A stretch of DNA of 56,130 nucleotides from Methanosarcina sp. (GCA_003164755.1 PLUB01000040.1:1-56130), one strand, 5' to 3'; positions 1-10,059 are shown, numbered from the stretch's first letter. The notes: a model not told the origin generated them from the letters alone. Translations and numbers: made by a program.

Positions 1-172
1 GAAAATATTTTTTTGAAAGGATTATCATGTTTGGAAAATACAAGGACCTTGTTGAAAAGGCTTCAGAAATAGAACTTAAATCTTATGAAAATATTTTTTT
101 GAAAGGATTATCATGTTTGGAAAATACAAGGACCTTGTTGAAAAGGCTTCAGAAATAGAACTTAAATCTTAT
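1..172 (+). repeat. 86-bp perfect tandem duplication
   Basis: Bases 1-86 are repeated without change at 87-172. The unit carries the ribosome-binding region (AAAGGA), the ATG and the first 20 codons of the DUF2284 gene, so there are two start sites, at 27 and 113. The unit is not a multiple of three, so translation from the first ATG enters the second copy out of frame; only the ATG at 113 reads into the gene. It lies at the very edge of the window, so the left boundary cannot be seen and an assembly artefact is possible. Confidence 0.9.
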
Positions 173-652
173 TTTCTGGATGCAAAGAACATTCCGGTTG
201 AGAATCGTACTGTTTTGAAGTGCGCTTACGGTTGCAAAGATTATGGAACAAGGTCGAGCTGCCCACCTTATGTTATGTCAATTGATGAGTTCAGAAAGGT
301 TATAGTGGAATACAACAGTGCACTTTTCCTGGTAGATGAACACGATACTGCAGAAATTTTCGACATTCAGGAAGCATGGTCAGGGCTTTGCAAGGACGCT
401 TTCTATAAAATGTTCAAGCTTGAGCAGAAAGCTTTCAGGGAAGGCTTTACCTTCGCACATCTTCTGAGGCCTGGGCCCTGTAACTAATGTGAAGTATGTA
501 ACCTTGAAAAGTGTGTAAAGCCAGAAATGAAGCGTTTTGCACCTGAAGCTGTGGGAATAAATCTCCTGAAAGCAATGGAAGGTTTCGGACTTGCACTTGA
601 GTTCTGTAAGCCGGAGAAAACTGTATGTATCGGGATTTTGCTTATTGAGTAG
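113..652 (+). pseudogene. DUF2284 metal-binding protein, interrupted by in-frame TAA
   Basis: The reading frame from the ATG at 113 gives 124 residues resembling the DUF2284 family (predicted metal-binding proteins with several conserved Cys). Cys-containing segments KCAYGCKDYGTRSSCPP and PGPC are visible. The frame stops at TAA 485-487 and continues in the same frame for 54 codons, including CEVCNLEKCVKPEM, to a TAG at 650-652. That tail holds the family's second Cys cluster, so the TAA is a nonsense mutation inside the metal-binding region rather than a natural end. TAA is not the pyrrolysine codon, so read-through is not expected. The function of the family is unknown. The gene sits directly behind a tandem duplication that also disturbs its 5' end. 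Confidence 0.75.
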
Positions 653-897
653 ATTTATGTAAAAATCGAAGAAAACTTAAATAGAAAGTTCATCACCTAA
701 AGATAATTATCTCTATGTTTCTTCCTGCCTCCTAATCATCAGAATCCGTTTGTCGTCCTAATGAAAGATCAGCAAGCTATCTATTTCTGTTTCCACGGTG
801 TTGATCGAAATTAGGCAAAGATACAAACAATATGCAAGCCTTAACTAAATTAACTTGCAATTAATACATCCTAAATTCCGTAGGTGAATGCAAATGT

Positions 898-1016
898 GAA
901 ATCTGTTTGCCTATTTGCTCGCTATTACTCATTGAAAATTAGATTAATCCTTATGCTACTGGAATATTGAGAAAATAAATTGAATTTTTGTGTAATTCTG
1001 CGGGAAGTGGGATCAT
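898..1016 (+). repeat. Dispersed non-coding repeat, copy 1
   Basis: About 115 bases align with 48960-49070 in the same orientation. Shared blocks include TTAGATTAAT, ATATTGAGAAAATA and GAATTTTTGTGT, followed by a GGGAA..GG(A)ATCAT end. Both copies are non-coding. The spacing between blocks differs by a few bases, so the copies are old. Origin unknown. Confidence 0.6.
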
Positions 1017-1122
1017 CAAATAAGTATAATTTACTTGAAATTGAGGATTAGAATTCCATAATTATTTCTACAGGATATTAAAGATACCTGGAAGAGAAGA
1101 GAAAGAAAACTGGCTCAATTAA

Positions 1123-1214
1123 AGAAAATTTTGATAAATCCCCCTATTTCAATAAATTGCTTTCATAAGCCTTATTAACAAACAGCCAAAAATTTATGTT
1201 TATCAAACTCTTCT
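1123..1214. repeat. 91-bp inverted repeat family, degenerate copy
   Basis: The left arm AGAAAATTTTGATAAATCCC and the right arm TTTATGTTTATCAAACTCTTCT are imperfect reverse complements about 90 bp apart. They match the ends of the better preserved copies at 4363, 9969 and 48573. Confidence 0.5.
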
Positions 1215-1326
1215 CAAATTTAGCTTTTTTCCTTAGATACATTCAAATAACTTATAAGAATATTGAAATTGTCAAATTTATTATCATAACTTAATAAGTA
1301 ATTCAATAAATAATATTAACTCTCGA

Positions 1327-1361
1327 ATATATATAAAAAGAGGATATAGAAAACTGGAGGT
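1327..1361 (+). promoter_or_regulatory. Probable TATA box and ribosome-binding site of npdG
   Basis: ATATATATAAAAAG at 1327-1340 looks like an archaeal TATA box. GGAGGT at 1356-1361 is a strong Shine-Dalgarno nine bases before the TTG at 1371 and supports that start. The distance from TATA box to start codon implies a very short leader. Confidence 0.45.
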
Positions 1362-1370
1362 TTTTTCAAA

Positions 1371-2078
1371 TTGAATTCTGAAAAGCTAAAAATAGCTGTC
1401 CTTGGAGGAACCGGAAATATAGGGGAAGGAATGGTACTCAGACTAGCCCTTCAAAACCTAATGACTGAAGGTGTAAAGAATGAGGTAATTATTGGATCCA
1501 GGTCCAAAGAAACTGCAAATGAAGCCGCAAAAAAAGCCTTATCAGAACTTGAAAATTGTGGATTTGATATATCCAGAGTAACCATCACAGGGAGTACAAA
1601 CCTTGAAGCTGCACAAGCAGCCGAAATAATAGTTCTTACAATCAGTTTTGATTATGTTTCGCCCCTCCTGGATGAAATCCAGAGGGCTCTTGAAGGCAAA
1701 ATTGTTATCACTCCTGTGGTCCCAATGGTAAAAGAAGGAAATCTTTTTTTATATAAACCCCCTTCTGAGGGTTCTGCAGCTCTTGCTATCCAGAAAATGG
1801 TTCCTGAATCCACGAAAGTTGTCGCAGCCTTCCATAATGTTTCTTCAGCGAAATTGAAAGACATTGTCAAGTGTGAATCCATATATGACGCACTGATATG
1901 CAGTGATGATGCCGAAGCGAAAAAACTGGTTATGGAGCTCACATGGAATATGGGTTGCCTCAAACCCCTTGATGGAGGCCCCCTTAAGCTGGCAAGCACA
2001 GTGGAGTCGATGACACCCCTGCTAATCAATATCGCAAAACTTAATGGCCTTCAAAATCTCGGGATTAATATTTCTTGA
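1371..2078 (+). CDS. npdG: F420-dependent NADP reductase (NADPH:F420 oxidoreductase)
   Basis: This 235-residue soluble protein transfers hydride between reduced coenzyme F420 and NADP+, supplying NADPH for biosynthesis in methanogens. The N-terminal Rossmann motif VLGGTGNIGEG (residues 10-20) is the dinucleotide-binding loop, and IGSRSKE follows the second strand, as in F420-dependent NADP reductases. Length and the C-terminal helix-rich part fit the family. The start is a TTG with GGAGGT nine bases upstream; no in-frame ATG gives a better start. It stands alone with its own TATA-like element. The identification is firm; the direction of the reaction in the cell is inferred from the family. 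Confidence 0.9.
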   Translation: MNSEKLKIAVLGGTGNIGEGMVLRLALQNLMTEGVKNEVIIGSRSKETANEAAKKALSELENCGFDISRVTITGSTNLEAAQAAEIIVLTISFDYVSPLLDEIQRALEGKIVITPVVPMVKEGNLFLYKPPSEGSAALAIQKMVPESTKVVAAFHNVSSAKLKDIVKCESIYDALICSDDAEAKKLVMELTWNMGCLKPLDGGPLKLASTVESMTPLLINIAKLNGLQNLGINIS

Positions 2079-2126
2079 CTTGAGTGAAAAAGATTACAGG
2101 ATGAGAAAAGCGACAGCAAAAGGGGA

Positions 2127-2405
2127 TTAGAAGTAAATAATAGATGCTAAATCGGAGTATATGGAATTTTCTTCAAATGACTTTATTTGAGTCTTCGATG
2201 GTAATTCACTTATTAGTTTTTCGACAGTTTTGAAAACCAAAATTCGAGCAAAAACTGTTGAATAATAATCAGAGATGTTAGCCCAAAAAAGAGCACGATT
2301 AGTATACTTTAATTTATTTAAGTATTTTATTCGAGGAGCTTCATATTTGTTCGAAGTGCAATCATTTACTATTGAACAAGAGAGGATTTTGATAAATCCC
2401 AACAT
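2127..2405 (-). CDS. Unidentified small ORF beginning inside an inverted repeat
   Basis: A 92-codon frame whose first dozen codons lie inside the neighbouring inverted repeat, so its true start is uncertain and it may be a gene tail. The remainder is rich in aromatic and basic residues (FWANISDYYSTVFARILVFK) and reads like protein rather than random sequence, but I recognise no family. A remnant of a mobile-element protein is possible. Low confidence. Confidence 0.3.
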   Translation of the reverse strand: MLGFIKILSCSIVNDCTSNKYEAPRIKYLNKLKYTNRALFWANISDYYSTVFARILVFKTVEKLISELPSKTQIKSFEENSIYSDLASIIYF

Positions 2406-2470
2406 TTAGCCATATACATATAAATCGTATATAAATGAATTATAATATCCAGGGGTTTATCTAAATTATC
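2381..2470. repeat. 91-bp inverted repeat family
   Basis: Starts AGAGGATTTTGATAAATCCC and ends in GGGGTTTATCTAAATTATCC, the approximate reverse complement of the start. The centre is AT-rich. The right arm is degraded. Confidence 0.65.
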
Positions 2471-2955
2471 CATATTTAATTAAACAGTATTTCCTACACC
2501 AATAATAATGGAAATTATGCCTCACCAACATTAAGTCAGGTACCTACAAATTATATTTAAATATAACGTGGATATTCAGATTAACAAAAATAAATTGCAG
2601 TAGATCTATTTTGGTGCATTATGATGCTTCTGATTACAAACTTATGGGATAAAACATGTTCAATAGCGGATATGTAAATAAAATAGCCCACTAAAATTTG
2701 CTCATTAAAACTTAATAAGATGATTATTTGCATCTTTTTGCTCAGGCTGAAAATTTCAATAAAATAATTATATTAGGAGTTCATATGACATTTTGATTAC
2801 TATTGTTACTATTGTTACTATTATTACTAGTATTACTATTATTATTGATTGTCAGCGAACTAAAAACTGTTAAGAGCTTCATTTCGCATTAAACTTTTCA
2901 GAGGTTCATTCAAAGATTCTGATAAAAATAGCTTTTTCAGCCAAAGTCTGAACTA
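2406..2955. other. AT-rich spacer with a trinucleotide-like repeat
   Basis: No coding region is seen. 2796-2848 is a simple-sequence run of TTACTATTG / TTACTATTA units. The remainder after the inverted repeat shows no recognisable structure. Confidence 0.5.
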
Positions 2956-4350
2956 TCAGGCATTGTCTTCAAGACATCTTCTAGCAACACAACTTTCAAA
3001 GGAGGCATTTGTAACTGCTTTTGCAACTATAGGTACCACATTCTTGTTAAGGGCTTCAAGGATGATATGATCTTCACAAAGATCGTTGATTGTTACGACT
3101 CCGGCAAGAGCACTGACTGCAGCCATTTCAATCTCATACGTTATTTTTCTCGCACAAGTGCAAAGAGCACCTTTGAAAATGCCCGGAAAAATCAGACAAT
3201 TGTTAAGTTGATTTGGAAAGTCCGATCTTCATGTAGCAACGATCCTGGCTCCTGCTCTTTTTGCAGTATCTGGCATAATCTCAGGTATTGGGTTTCCCAT
3301 GGCCATTACAATTGCATCTTTTTTCATCGAACGAACCATATCATAGGTGACTATATTACCGACAGAAACTCCAATAAAAAGGTCAGCGTTATGGAGGGCA
3401 TTTACGAGGTTACCTTTTAATTTTTTCGGATTTATAAGCCTAAAGATCTCCTTTTTTAAAACGTTCATATCTTCTTCTCGTTCCTCATACAATATACCTT
3501 TGCTGTCACAGGCAAGGATTTTTGTAGGGTCTGCTCCTGCCCCCTGATAAGAAATTTGAGAATTGTAACACCTGCAGTCCCGATACCTGAAATTACTATT
3601 TTGAGATCTACTAAATCTTTGTGCACAATTTTAAGGGCATTAAGAAGCCCGGCAAGAGCCATAATGGCTGTCCCATGCTGATCGTCGTGGAAAACAGGAA
3701 TATTAAGTTCTTCGCGAAGTCTTGCTTCGATTTCGAAGCAATGAGGTGAGCTAATATCTTCAAGGTTAATGCCTCCGAAGACGGGGGAGAGGTACTTGAC
3801 CCGCCTTTATCACCTCTTCAATATCTTGAGTGTCCAGACAGATAGGAAAAGCGTTAATATTAGCAAATTCTTTGAAAATAATTGCTTTTCCCTCCATAAC
3901 AGGCAAAGCAGCATAAGGTCCTATATTTCCGAGCCCTAGTACTGAAGACCCATCTGTGACAATAGCAACGGTATTCTTTGTCATGGTATAAATGTAGGCC
4001 ATATCCGAATTTGTGCTTATTTTCTTGCAGGGCTCGGCAACTCCTGGTGTATAGACAACACTGAGATCATGACTTGTACGAAGGTGAACTTTACTTGTAA
4101 TTCCAAGCACATCTCCAAGCCTTCTGTACATTGAAAGCGATTCTTGATATAATGAAGCATGTGTATCTTTATCTTTCTCTGTATTATATTCTAAATTCTT
4201 TTCAATATCCTTTTTAGGATCACTTTCCGAGCTTAAAACTGAGCGTATGTTTCTGATCCCAATACATCCTGTGATTTGATACATAATCTGGCTATTATTT
4301 TCAAATTTCATCTGATCCAAAACAATTTCTACAAATAGGGATACTTTCAA
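2956..4350 (-). pseudogene. Malic enzyme (NAD(P)-dependent), triply disrupted
   Basis: Reading three frames end to end gives a nearly complete malic enzyme, which would decarboxylate malate to pyruvate. The N-terminal part has the family segment LSVVYTPGVAEPCKKI and VTDGSSVLGLGNIGP. The next part has FGGINLEDI and FHDDQHGTAIMALAGLLNAL, followed by the dinucleotide loop SGIGTAG. The last part has MGNPIPEI. Lesions are a frameshift near 3790, a frameshift near 3540 and a nonsense TGA at 3229-3231 where GGA (Gly) is expected. The frame then continues to a TGA at 2956-2958. About 65 extra residues precede the catalytic core and could be a degenerate regulatory domain. A frameshifted 3' end and the repeat just upstream fit a dead gene rather than sequencing error. 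Confidence 0.85.
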
Positions 4351-4362
4351 AAAAATGATTAA

Positions 4363-4453
4363 AGAAGGATTTTGAGAAATTTCTGATTTTAACGACTTAT
4401 TTATATTCTATTTATAAGAAGATGAAGAAATTTAGGTGTTTATCGAAATCCTC
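4363..4453. repeat. 91-bp inverted repeat family
   Basis: Starts AGAAGGATTTTGAGAAATTTC and ends GTGTTTATCGAAATCCTCT, with imperfectly complementary arms around an AT-rich centre. It lies 13 bases upstream of the malic enzyme remnant. Confidence 0.75.
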
Positions 4454-4831
4454 TGTTTATTCTGGCAACGAAAAATGATTCCACACCTGTATAGATACAG
4501 CCAGTTTAATGTCTGTATCTTTTGAATTATATAGGATAATTGATATAAGAACTTTACCTGATGAAGCAAACTACAGTTATCAAGAAGTTCTTAATGTTTT
4601 GTTCCATGCGGTAATATCTCCTACTATTTTTATTAAATATGCAACCAAAGATCTAAGTTCAAAAATTCCAAAAATAAAAATTCCTTCGGCTAATACACCT
4701 TAATTATTAAAATTCAATTTTATTGAATACATTCTCTTTTCATTTAGAAAAAGCAAATTATTTGCGGCCACCATCGACTTAAGGAATAGTTTATGCTTCG
4801 GATCACTCACTGAATTTTTCTAAATTCAAAA

Positions 4832-5346
4832 TTATCGAACCTTGTTTGACCCCACTTTCTTTAATCCAGAATTGTTGTTTATTACAACACGTTTTTTCTT
4901 GAAATCTGTGACTTTAATCTCAAAAAAAATTGAATCAATTTTCTGACCAGAGAATTCATTATATCTTTCAATTAAGTTATCTTTTAAGTTTTCATAGAAC
5001 TTTGAGTTCATCGAATACAGATCTTCTGCTGTAAACTTACCTCCAACTTTCTTTTGTGTTTGATATATATAGAAGAAAGTGTTTTAAAAGTACAGTACTC
5101 AGTGAAACCTATTTTAGATAGCATCTCAATACTTTTCACGATAAACTCCACCTTTTTATCTTGGGTACTAAGGTAAAAATCAGGTGAAGACAGAATACCT
5201 TTTGCAAAATTTCCTATAAATTCAGCATCTAAAGAAGATATTCTAAAATGAGCTTTATTGGAATTCAGATCATTTTGATCGGGAATCCGATCTTCGATAT
5301 TTAAGTTTGGAAATGTATAGTGTTTAAATCCTCTATGGCTATGCAT
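4832..5346 (-). pseudogene. Unidentified protein, frameshifted in a TA run
   Basis: From the ATG at 5346 the frame runs 112 codons. Near 5065-5072 the sequence passes through a TATATATA run. Removing one TA restores a second open frame of about 78 further codons (IYQTQKKVGGKFTAEDLY onward) to a TAA at 4832-4834, giving a protein of about 170 residues. Both halves are Lys-rich with alternating hydrophobic positions and look like one coding sequence. I do not recognise the family. The 2-bp expansion in a dinucleotide run points to slippage; phase variation is conceivable but unproven. Confidence 0.55.
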
Positions 5347-6151
5347 CTAATTAGCAAAGGTTTCGTTTGCAATGGAGAAACATTTATAAAGCACCGATGC
5401 TAAACAATACTGATAGTCGTATAAAGTGGATTTGGAGATATTTTACGGATACTTACTTTAAATCTCATAAACGAGTATTCATCTGCACTATAGTTATACA
5501 TTTTGAAGCATGATCATCTACTAGAAAATCAGATTTTTGCATGATTGTAGTAAGTTAATTCTATGAGCGATGGAGATTATTTGAAGATTCTTTGCTTTCT
5601 GCCTATGTTTTTGCGAATTAAACTTTTCTATACTTTATAGGAATATACACATTTTCATCGATTTATGGCTAGCAAATAGAAAAAAAGTATGAGAAACACA
5701 AGGTAAATTATAGTGAACCCTATTGATACCCATTGTAAATTAAGACAATTTCGAGAAAATTATTTTATAAAAATACTTTTTTATGATATGTATTGCTTCA
5801 TTGGTTAATCAAAAAATCCGGTTTTTTGCAGTTATTTGCAATGAATGATTTTATACAACTATGAATATGCTGAAACGGTCGTTAATTATTGAATGTTTAT
5901 CACAAAATATATTTAAACATTCTAATATTTTAGGTAATTAATAACGAACTGGATCTCGCATAGCAAGGTGCTTCAAATTGGAAGAACATTAGCTATTTTC
6001 CAGAATAGATGCGACATTATGTGTACTATGCATTCAAACAAATAAAATTATTTGGTGGAAATTTTGGTAAGTCAGACTACAATTATACCAACGAATAAAA
6101 TGAGAAGAGAAGCATATTCTAATAAAAATAGGTACGGTTAGTATAAAAATA
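5347..6151. other. Gene-free AT-rich region
   Basis: About 800 bases with no convincing coding frame, repeat or RNA signal on either strand. Confidence 0.5.
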
Positions 6152-6601
6152 TTAAATAGTTAACGGCTCTTGATCTTCTCTAACCAAAGCAAACTTCTCT
6201 ATGACTTTTTCCCTAATATCATCTGCATCATTTACAATTAACTCAAAATTCTCGTTTTTATTTTCTGAAACTGAAGTAATTTTCCTATAAACCCGTCTTC
6301 CAAATTCGTCAGGAAACCGCCGTTCCAAGATAAACATGCAAACATGGCAGTTTCCAGATTCAGCTGCTGAGTTTAAGCATTCCAGAAGAGTTTTTGCAGC
6401 ATCAACGTTTCGTTTTTTAATAGGATTATAGAATTGATAATATTTCCCAGATTTCTCTGTCTTACCTTGTTTATAACATAAATTGAACGTCTGATATGTG
6501 ATTCCTGGAGCTTCAGCAACAAGATCATAGGGAAGCCCTATAACAATATTTTCACCGATTCGTTTAGTAATATCGGGAGTAAGTTTTGATGGACGAGCCA
6601 A
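6152..6601 (-). CDS. Small HTH protein resembling phage terminase small subunit
   Basis: The 149-residue protein starts MARPSKLTPDITKRIGENI, followed by a helix-turn-helix-like segment (roughly residues 20-45) and SGKYYQFYNPIKKRN. It then has ILERRFPDEFGRR near residues 91-103. This order and the LERRFP-x-x-(F/W)GR signature are typical of terminase-small-subunit-like proteins, which recognise DNA in phage packaging. No large terminase, portal or capsid gene is nearby, so a packaging role is not supported here. Three C-terminal remnants of the same family occur at 10135-10333, 15118-15368 and 46102-46350, so the family is dispersed and decaying. This is the only copy without visible damage. 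DNA binding is inferred. Confidence 0.6.
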   Translation of the reverse strand: MARPSKLTPDITKRIGENIVIGLPYDLVAEAPGITYQTFNLCYKQGKTEKSGKYYQFYNPIKKRNVDAAKTLLECLNSAAESGNCHVCMFILERRFPDEFGRRVYRKITSVSENKNENFELIVNDADDIREKVIEKFALVREDQEPLTI

Positions 6602-7597
6602 AGTCCCACCGTTTTTACTTCTTATAATTGATATTAGTGAATTTTGTATTTAATATTTAGTTAGTTTCTTTCTATACGCAGGCGGGATTTATATGAGTCA
6701 AATCAGAAACAAGCCATTCTCAGACGTTTTAAGACTTTTTTTACCTAGAGTTATATTATAAGGACTCTATATAAAAGTCTCACTAGTGAATCCAGCGTAA
6801 TACGTTGTTTAGACAAAACTAAAACCCCATATTCTCATTATTATATAATTAAATGGTCGTCTATTTCATATGTATAGAGGTAACGATACCAATTTATAGT
6901 GTGTTAATGACTAGTAAATAAAAAAAATAAAGTGACCGTAAGTCATATTTTGAAAAAACAAAATTAAGATAAAGTTGAATTATTAATGCTAAATTTAAGA
7001 TAAGTACAGTTAATATCCTAAAAAAGCTTAAAGAAAAGAGGAAATCAAACCGGTTTTTCTTTATGAAGTGAGACTATAATTTTCATTTTTTAGGAATAAT
7101 TCTCAGCTCATTAAAGCATTTCATTCAACTGCTATGGGGAATACCAAATAATTATTGCTGGTGACTCTAAGAATTCTTCCTCTAGAATTTCTAGAATTAA
7201 CACTACCTATATTTGCAAATACGAAATATATTTCACCCATACGTATCCGAGTAATAACCATTGTTTAATAGCTTATTATATTTTTGTTCCTTGGCTCTTC
7301 AGGACTTAGAGCCGATCCCAAAAATCGATAGTGTCTATTGCAAAAGTTACAAAGGTCTACAATACTAGTATCCTTTAAAATTGAGTGTATTCCCAAAAGT
7401 GAAAGCTACATAGAGTCACAACATTTTCGGATAGATCTTCATGATCTTACTTTTGTACTTGAAAATTTATCATGACATTAAAAAAACAATTATTATATAT
7501 TATCTTTTATGAAATGAACTAGACAAGGATAGAGAAAATACCAAAAATCTAATTTAATCGATGGGTTCAAAGATGCTGAATAAAGGAGAATAATAGA
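6602..7597. other. Gene-free AT-rich region
   Basis: About 1 kb with no convincing coding frame or repeat. The AAAGGAG before 7598 is the only recognisable signal. Confidence 0.5.
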
Positions 7598-8452
7598 ATG
7601 GAACTAATAATTGATCCCGAATTTAAAAATTTAATACCACCGATGAAACCAGAAGAATTTCAGGGCTTAATCGAGAGTATTGCAAAATATGGGTATGATG
7701 ATTTATATCCCATTGTTAGTTGGAATAATATTATTATTGACGGTCATAATAGATATTTAATTTGCAAAGAGCTCAATATTGATTTTTCTGTATCTGAAAA
7801 AGAGTTTGACAATCGTGTCGAAGTGATAAATTGGATTATTAATAATCAACTGAATCGAAGAAGTATGACAAATGAACAGAGAAACTATTTAATTGGAAAG
7901 AGGTATAAGGAAGAAAAAAAAGAAGAATGTAGACAAAAAATAAAAGAAGATGTAGTTTCTTTGATCACCATGAGACCTCTTGATGGTATAGTTGAAAAAA
8001 AAATAGCAAAGAAATACCAAGTAAGTCCTAATGCTGTACGAAAAGCAGAGAAATTTGCTAATGCCATAGATGAAGTTGCGAATAATGCGAATATAAATCC
8101 TTACAAAATTCTTGGTAGAGAAATTAAAGGTACTAGAAAAGATATAGTCGAATTGTCACAAAAGCCCGCTGAACTACAAAAGGAAATAATTGAAAAGGTT
8201 GAGAAAAAAGAGATTCCTAATATTAAAACTGCGCTGAAAGAAATTGGAGATGAAGTAATTTTTGATGAAATTGAAAAGTGTACTGAAATAAATCTAAAAG
8301 AGAATGAATATAGTAGCCCCTATGATTTAGCTGAAAAAATCTTCGGATTAATAAATAACTATAAAAAAGAGTATAATGACATCGACCTTGACTTTATTAA
8401 AAATACACTGGAAATAGTAAATGAAAATTTAAATGAACGAGTAAAGATATAA
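7598..8452 (+). CDS. ParB/RepB-like N-terminal domain protein
   Basis: The 284-residue protein begins with a ParB-type domain. It has PPMKPEEFQGLIESIAKYG (residues 14-32), PIVSW and the conserved IIDGHNRYLICKEL (residues 46-59). In ParB and related proteins this fold binds CTP or acts as a nuclease. A Lys/Glu-rich central part includes a segment like a helix-turn-helix (KKIAKKYQVSPNAVRKAEK, residues 131-149). The C-terminus is a predicted helical tail. AAAGGAG sits eleven bases before the ATG. There is no ParA, replication or partition gene beside it, so this is a stand-alone or orphaned plasmid/phage-type gene. Its Lys/Glu/Asn-rich, AT-rich codons suggest transfer. Confidence 0.7.
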   Translation: MELIIDPEFKNLIPPMKPEEFQGLIESIAKYGYDDLYPIVSWNNIIIDGHNRYLICKELNIDFSVSEKEFDNRVEVINWIINNQLNRRSMTNEQRNYLIGKRYKEEKKEECRQKIKEDVVSLITMRPLDGIVEKKIAKKYQVSPNAVRKAEKFANAIDEVANNANINPYKILGREIKGTRKDIVELSQKPAELQKEIIEKVEKKEIPNIKTALKEIGDEVIFDEIEKCTEINLKENEYSSPYDLAEKIFGLINNYKKEYNDIDLDFIKNTLEIVNENLNERVKI

Positions 8453-9035
8453 TCCAAAAAAGATTGCATTAGTTTATCTAAAAAAGTTGTGATCAAGTCA
8501 TTATTAAAATTTGCCATGCACAACCGTAATACTAAGAATTAATAGACTAATTATAACTTCAATAAGTGCCATTATTGTCTTTTCGGAGATGCTCTTAGGG
8601 GATGAACAATTTACTATGAAGAATCTTATAAAATATGAAGGTTAGATTTACATTTTTTCACACAGAAAGATCAATAAATGCTTTCCTCAAAGACCGATTA
8701 TACGCCTTTTACAGCTATTTTCTCAGTGCCCTAAGGCTTCCCATGCACGCAGTGGAAATAATAAATTATGGACTTTTCATAAAGCCTGTACTTTGCAATA
8801 GGTTGCTCCCTCATGTTCCTAAACTATTAAAATGAATTTTGATATTTAAATATATAGTATTATTTTTTTGTAATCCAGTCAAATTTAGCAGGAGCATAAT
8901 TCCTGACTGAATATTTAATTTTAGATCTGAATATGAATTTGGATTCAATTATCATGAAAATTACACTTACCTACATTTATTATTACTTGAAAATTAGATA
9001 ATATTTCTTCAGTAAAATAATAACCACATATTTAT
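8453..9035. other. Spacer with a possible short ORF
   Basis: An ATG-initiated frame of 66 codons at 8635-8835 reads plausibly like a protein piece (SALRLPMHAVEIINYGLF) but has no clear ribosome-binding site or family. Otherwise nothing is seen. Confidence 0.35.
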
Positions 9036-9905
9036 TCATATTCCCAGCATCATTCGGATAGTATTCCTAGTTGCAGGAGAAAGCCCAAGAATCAAAAGGG
9101 TCATTTTGATAAGCATTTTCATTTTAGAGGACTGTTTATCATCCTCAAACTGAGTTTCAAGCAAGTAAATAACTCCAATAAATATAATAAATTTCAATGG
9201 ATACATAACCAATGCGGTACCAGTAAGCTGGATAAGATAAGTAGGTACAACATGTTTTTCATAGTAGCCTAGTTTGTCTACTCCTACGTATGTTGAAGAA
9301 GCGTCCATTAGCTGAGCCAGCAGGATTGAGAGGTTAAGTGGGTCTGAAAATATGGAGGATTGGAAACAACGGGCAACTAGGTAGAAAGCAAAGGTCAATC
9401 CTAGTCCTGTCCCAATTACAAACAGGGAGACATAAGTGGCTACCAAGTGTTCGAAATGTAGGAGGATAACCATATTTGCAAAAAACCATCCAAGTCCAAA
9501 GCCTGCAAAGATAAGATGAAAATCATTCAACTGACCTGCCTTCTGCAGCCGGATGGAAAGCCAGAGGCAACTTATAGTTACCGCAAAGACAATAAAATAA
9601 ATATTGGGAGTTATGAGCAGATAGCTTAATGGTGGATGAACTATACCTGCAGGAGAATCTGCAAAAACGCGCAGTGAGGAACCTGCAAGCACGAAAGGTA
9701 GGACAGATGCAATGAAGCGAGGTGTGATCTTTACCTCCAACTTCTCGAGAAGCCTAAAAACTCCAAATATGCAAATCCCAAGTACCACTGCCCAGGTGAA
9801 AGTGTTTACTGGATTATACCCTGAATCTGTCCGTATGGGATCGAGATAATAGATATGGACAAACTGTGAGATATTATCTATTAAATAACTCATCTTATCA
9901 CTCAT
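9036..9905 (-). CDS. DUF63 archaeal multi-pass membrane protein
   Basis: The 289-residue protein has about seven or eight hydrophobic segments and carries DUF63 features: YYLDPIRTDSGYNPVNTFTWAVVLG at residues 19-43, PFVLAGSSLRVFAD and AQLMDASSTYVG. The N-terminus is probably cytosolic and short. DUF63 proteins are conserved in euryarchaea; the function is unknown. It is a single gene with no operon partners. The spacer downstream is empty and an inverted repeat lies about 60 bases upstream. Confidence 0.85.
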   Translation of the reverse strand: MSDKMSYLIDNISQFVHIYYLDPIRTDSGYNPVNTFTWAVVLGICIFGVFRLLEKLEVKITPRFIASVLPFVLAGSSLRVFADSPAGIVHPPLSYLLITPNIYFIVFAVTISCLWLSIRLQKAGQLNDFHLIFAGFGLGWFFANMVILLHFEHLVATYVSLFVIGTGLGLTFAFYLVARCFQSSIFSDPLNLSILLAQLMDASSTYVGVDKLGYYEKHVVPTYLIQLTGTALVMYPLKFIIFIGVIYLLETQFEDDKQSSKMKMLIKMTLLILGLSPATRNTIRMMLGI

Positions 9906-9968
9906 AGGACTTATTCACTTGGGTATTTAAATCAAGCACATTTTAATTTGTAAAAAATGATGCCTTCT

Positions 9969-10059
9969 AGAGGATTTCGATAAACCTAAATTTTTTTCAT
10001 TTGCTTACAAATTGTATACAAATACCTCGTGAAAATTAAAAGTTAATCGAAATATTCTC
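9969..10059. repeat. 91-bp inverted repeat family
   Basis: Starts AGAGGATTTCGATAAACC, one of the best left arms in the window, and ends GTTAATCGAAATATTCT. The length is 91 bp, as for other copies. Confidence 0.75.

Larger units (their letters stand above)
653..1326. other. AT-rich spacer with two dispersed repeats
   Basis: No coding region is visible on either strand. The spacer contains one member of a dispersed repeat shared with 48960-49070 and a weak copy of the 91-bp inverted repeat near 1123-1214. Confidence 0.6.

Noticed and set aside
2796..2848. Regular TTACTATTG units as a possible CRISPR or iteron array
   Set aside because: Units are contiguous with no spacers and too short; it is simple-sequence DNA.
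4509..4703. 64-codon plus-strand frame (MSVSFELYRIIDIRTLPDEA)
   Set aside because: No ribosome-binding site, no recognised family and no conserved context; a coding relic is possible but cannot be supported.
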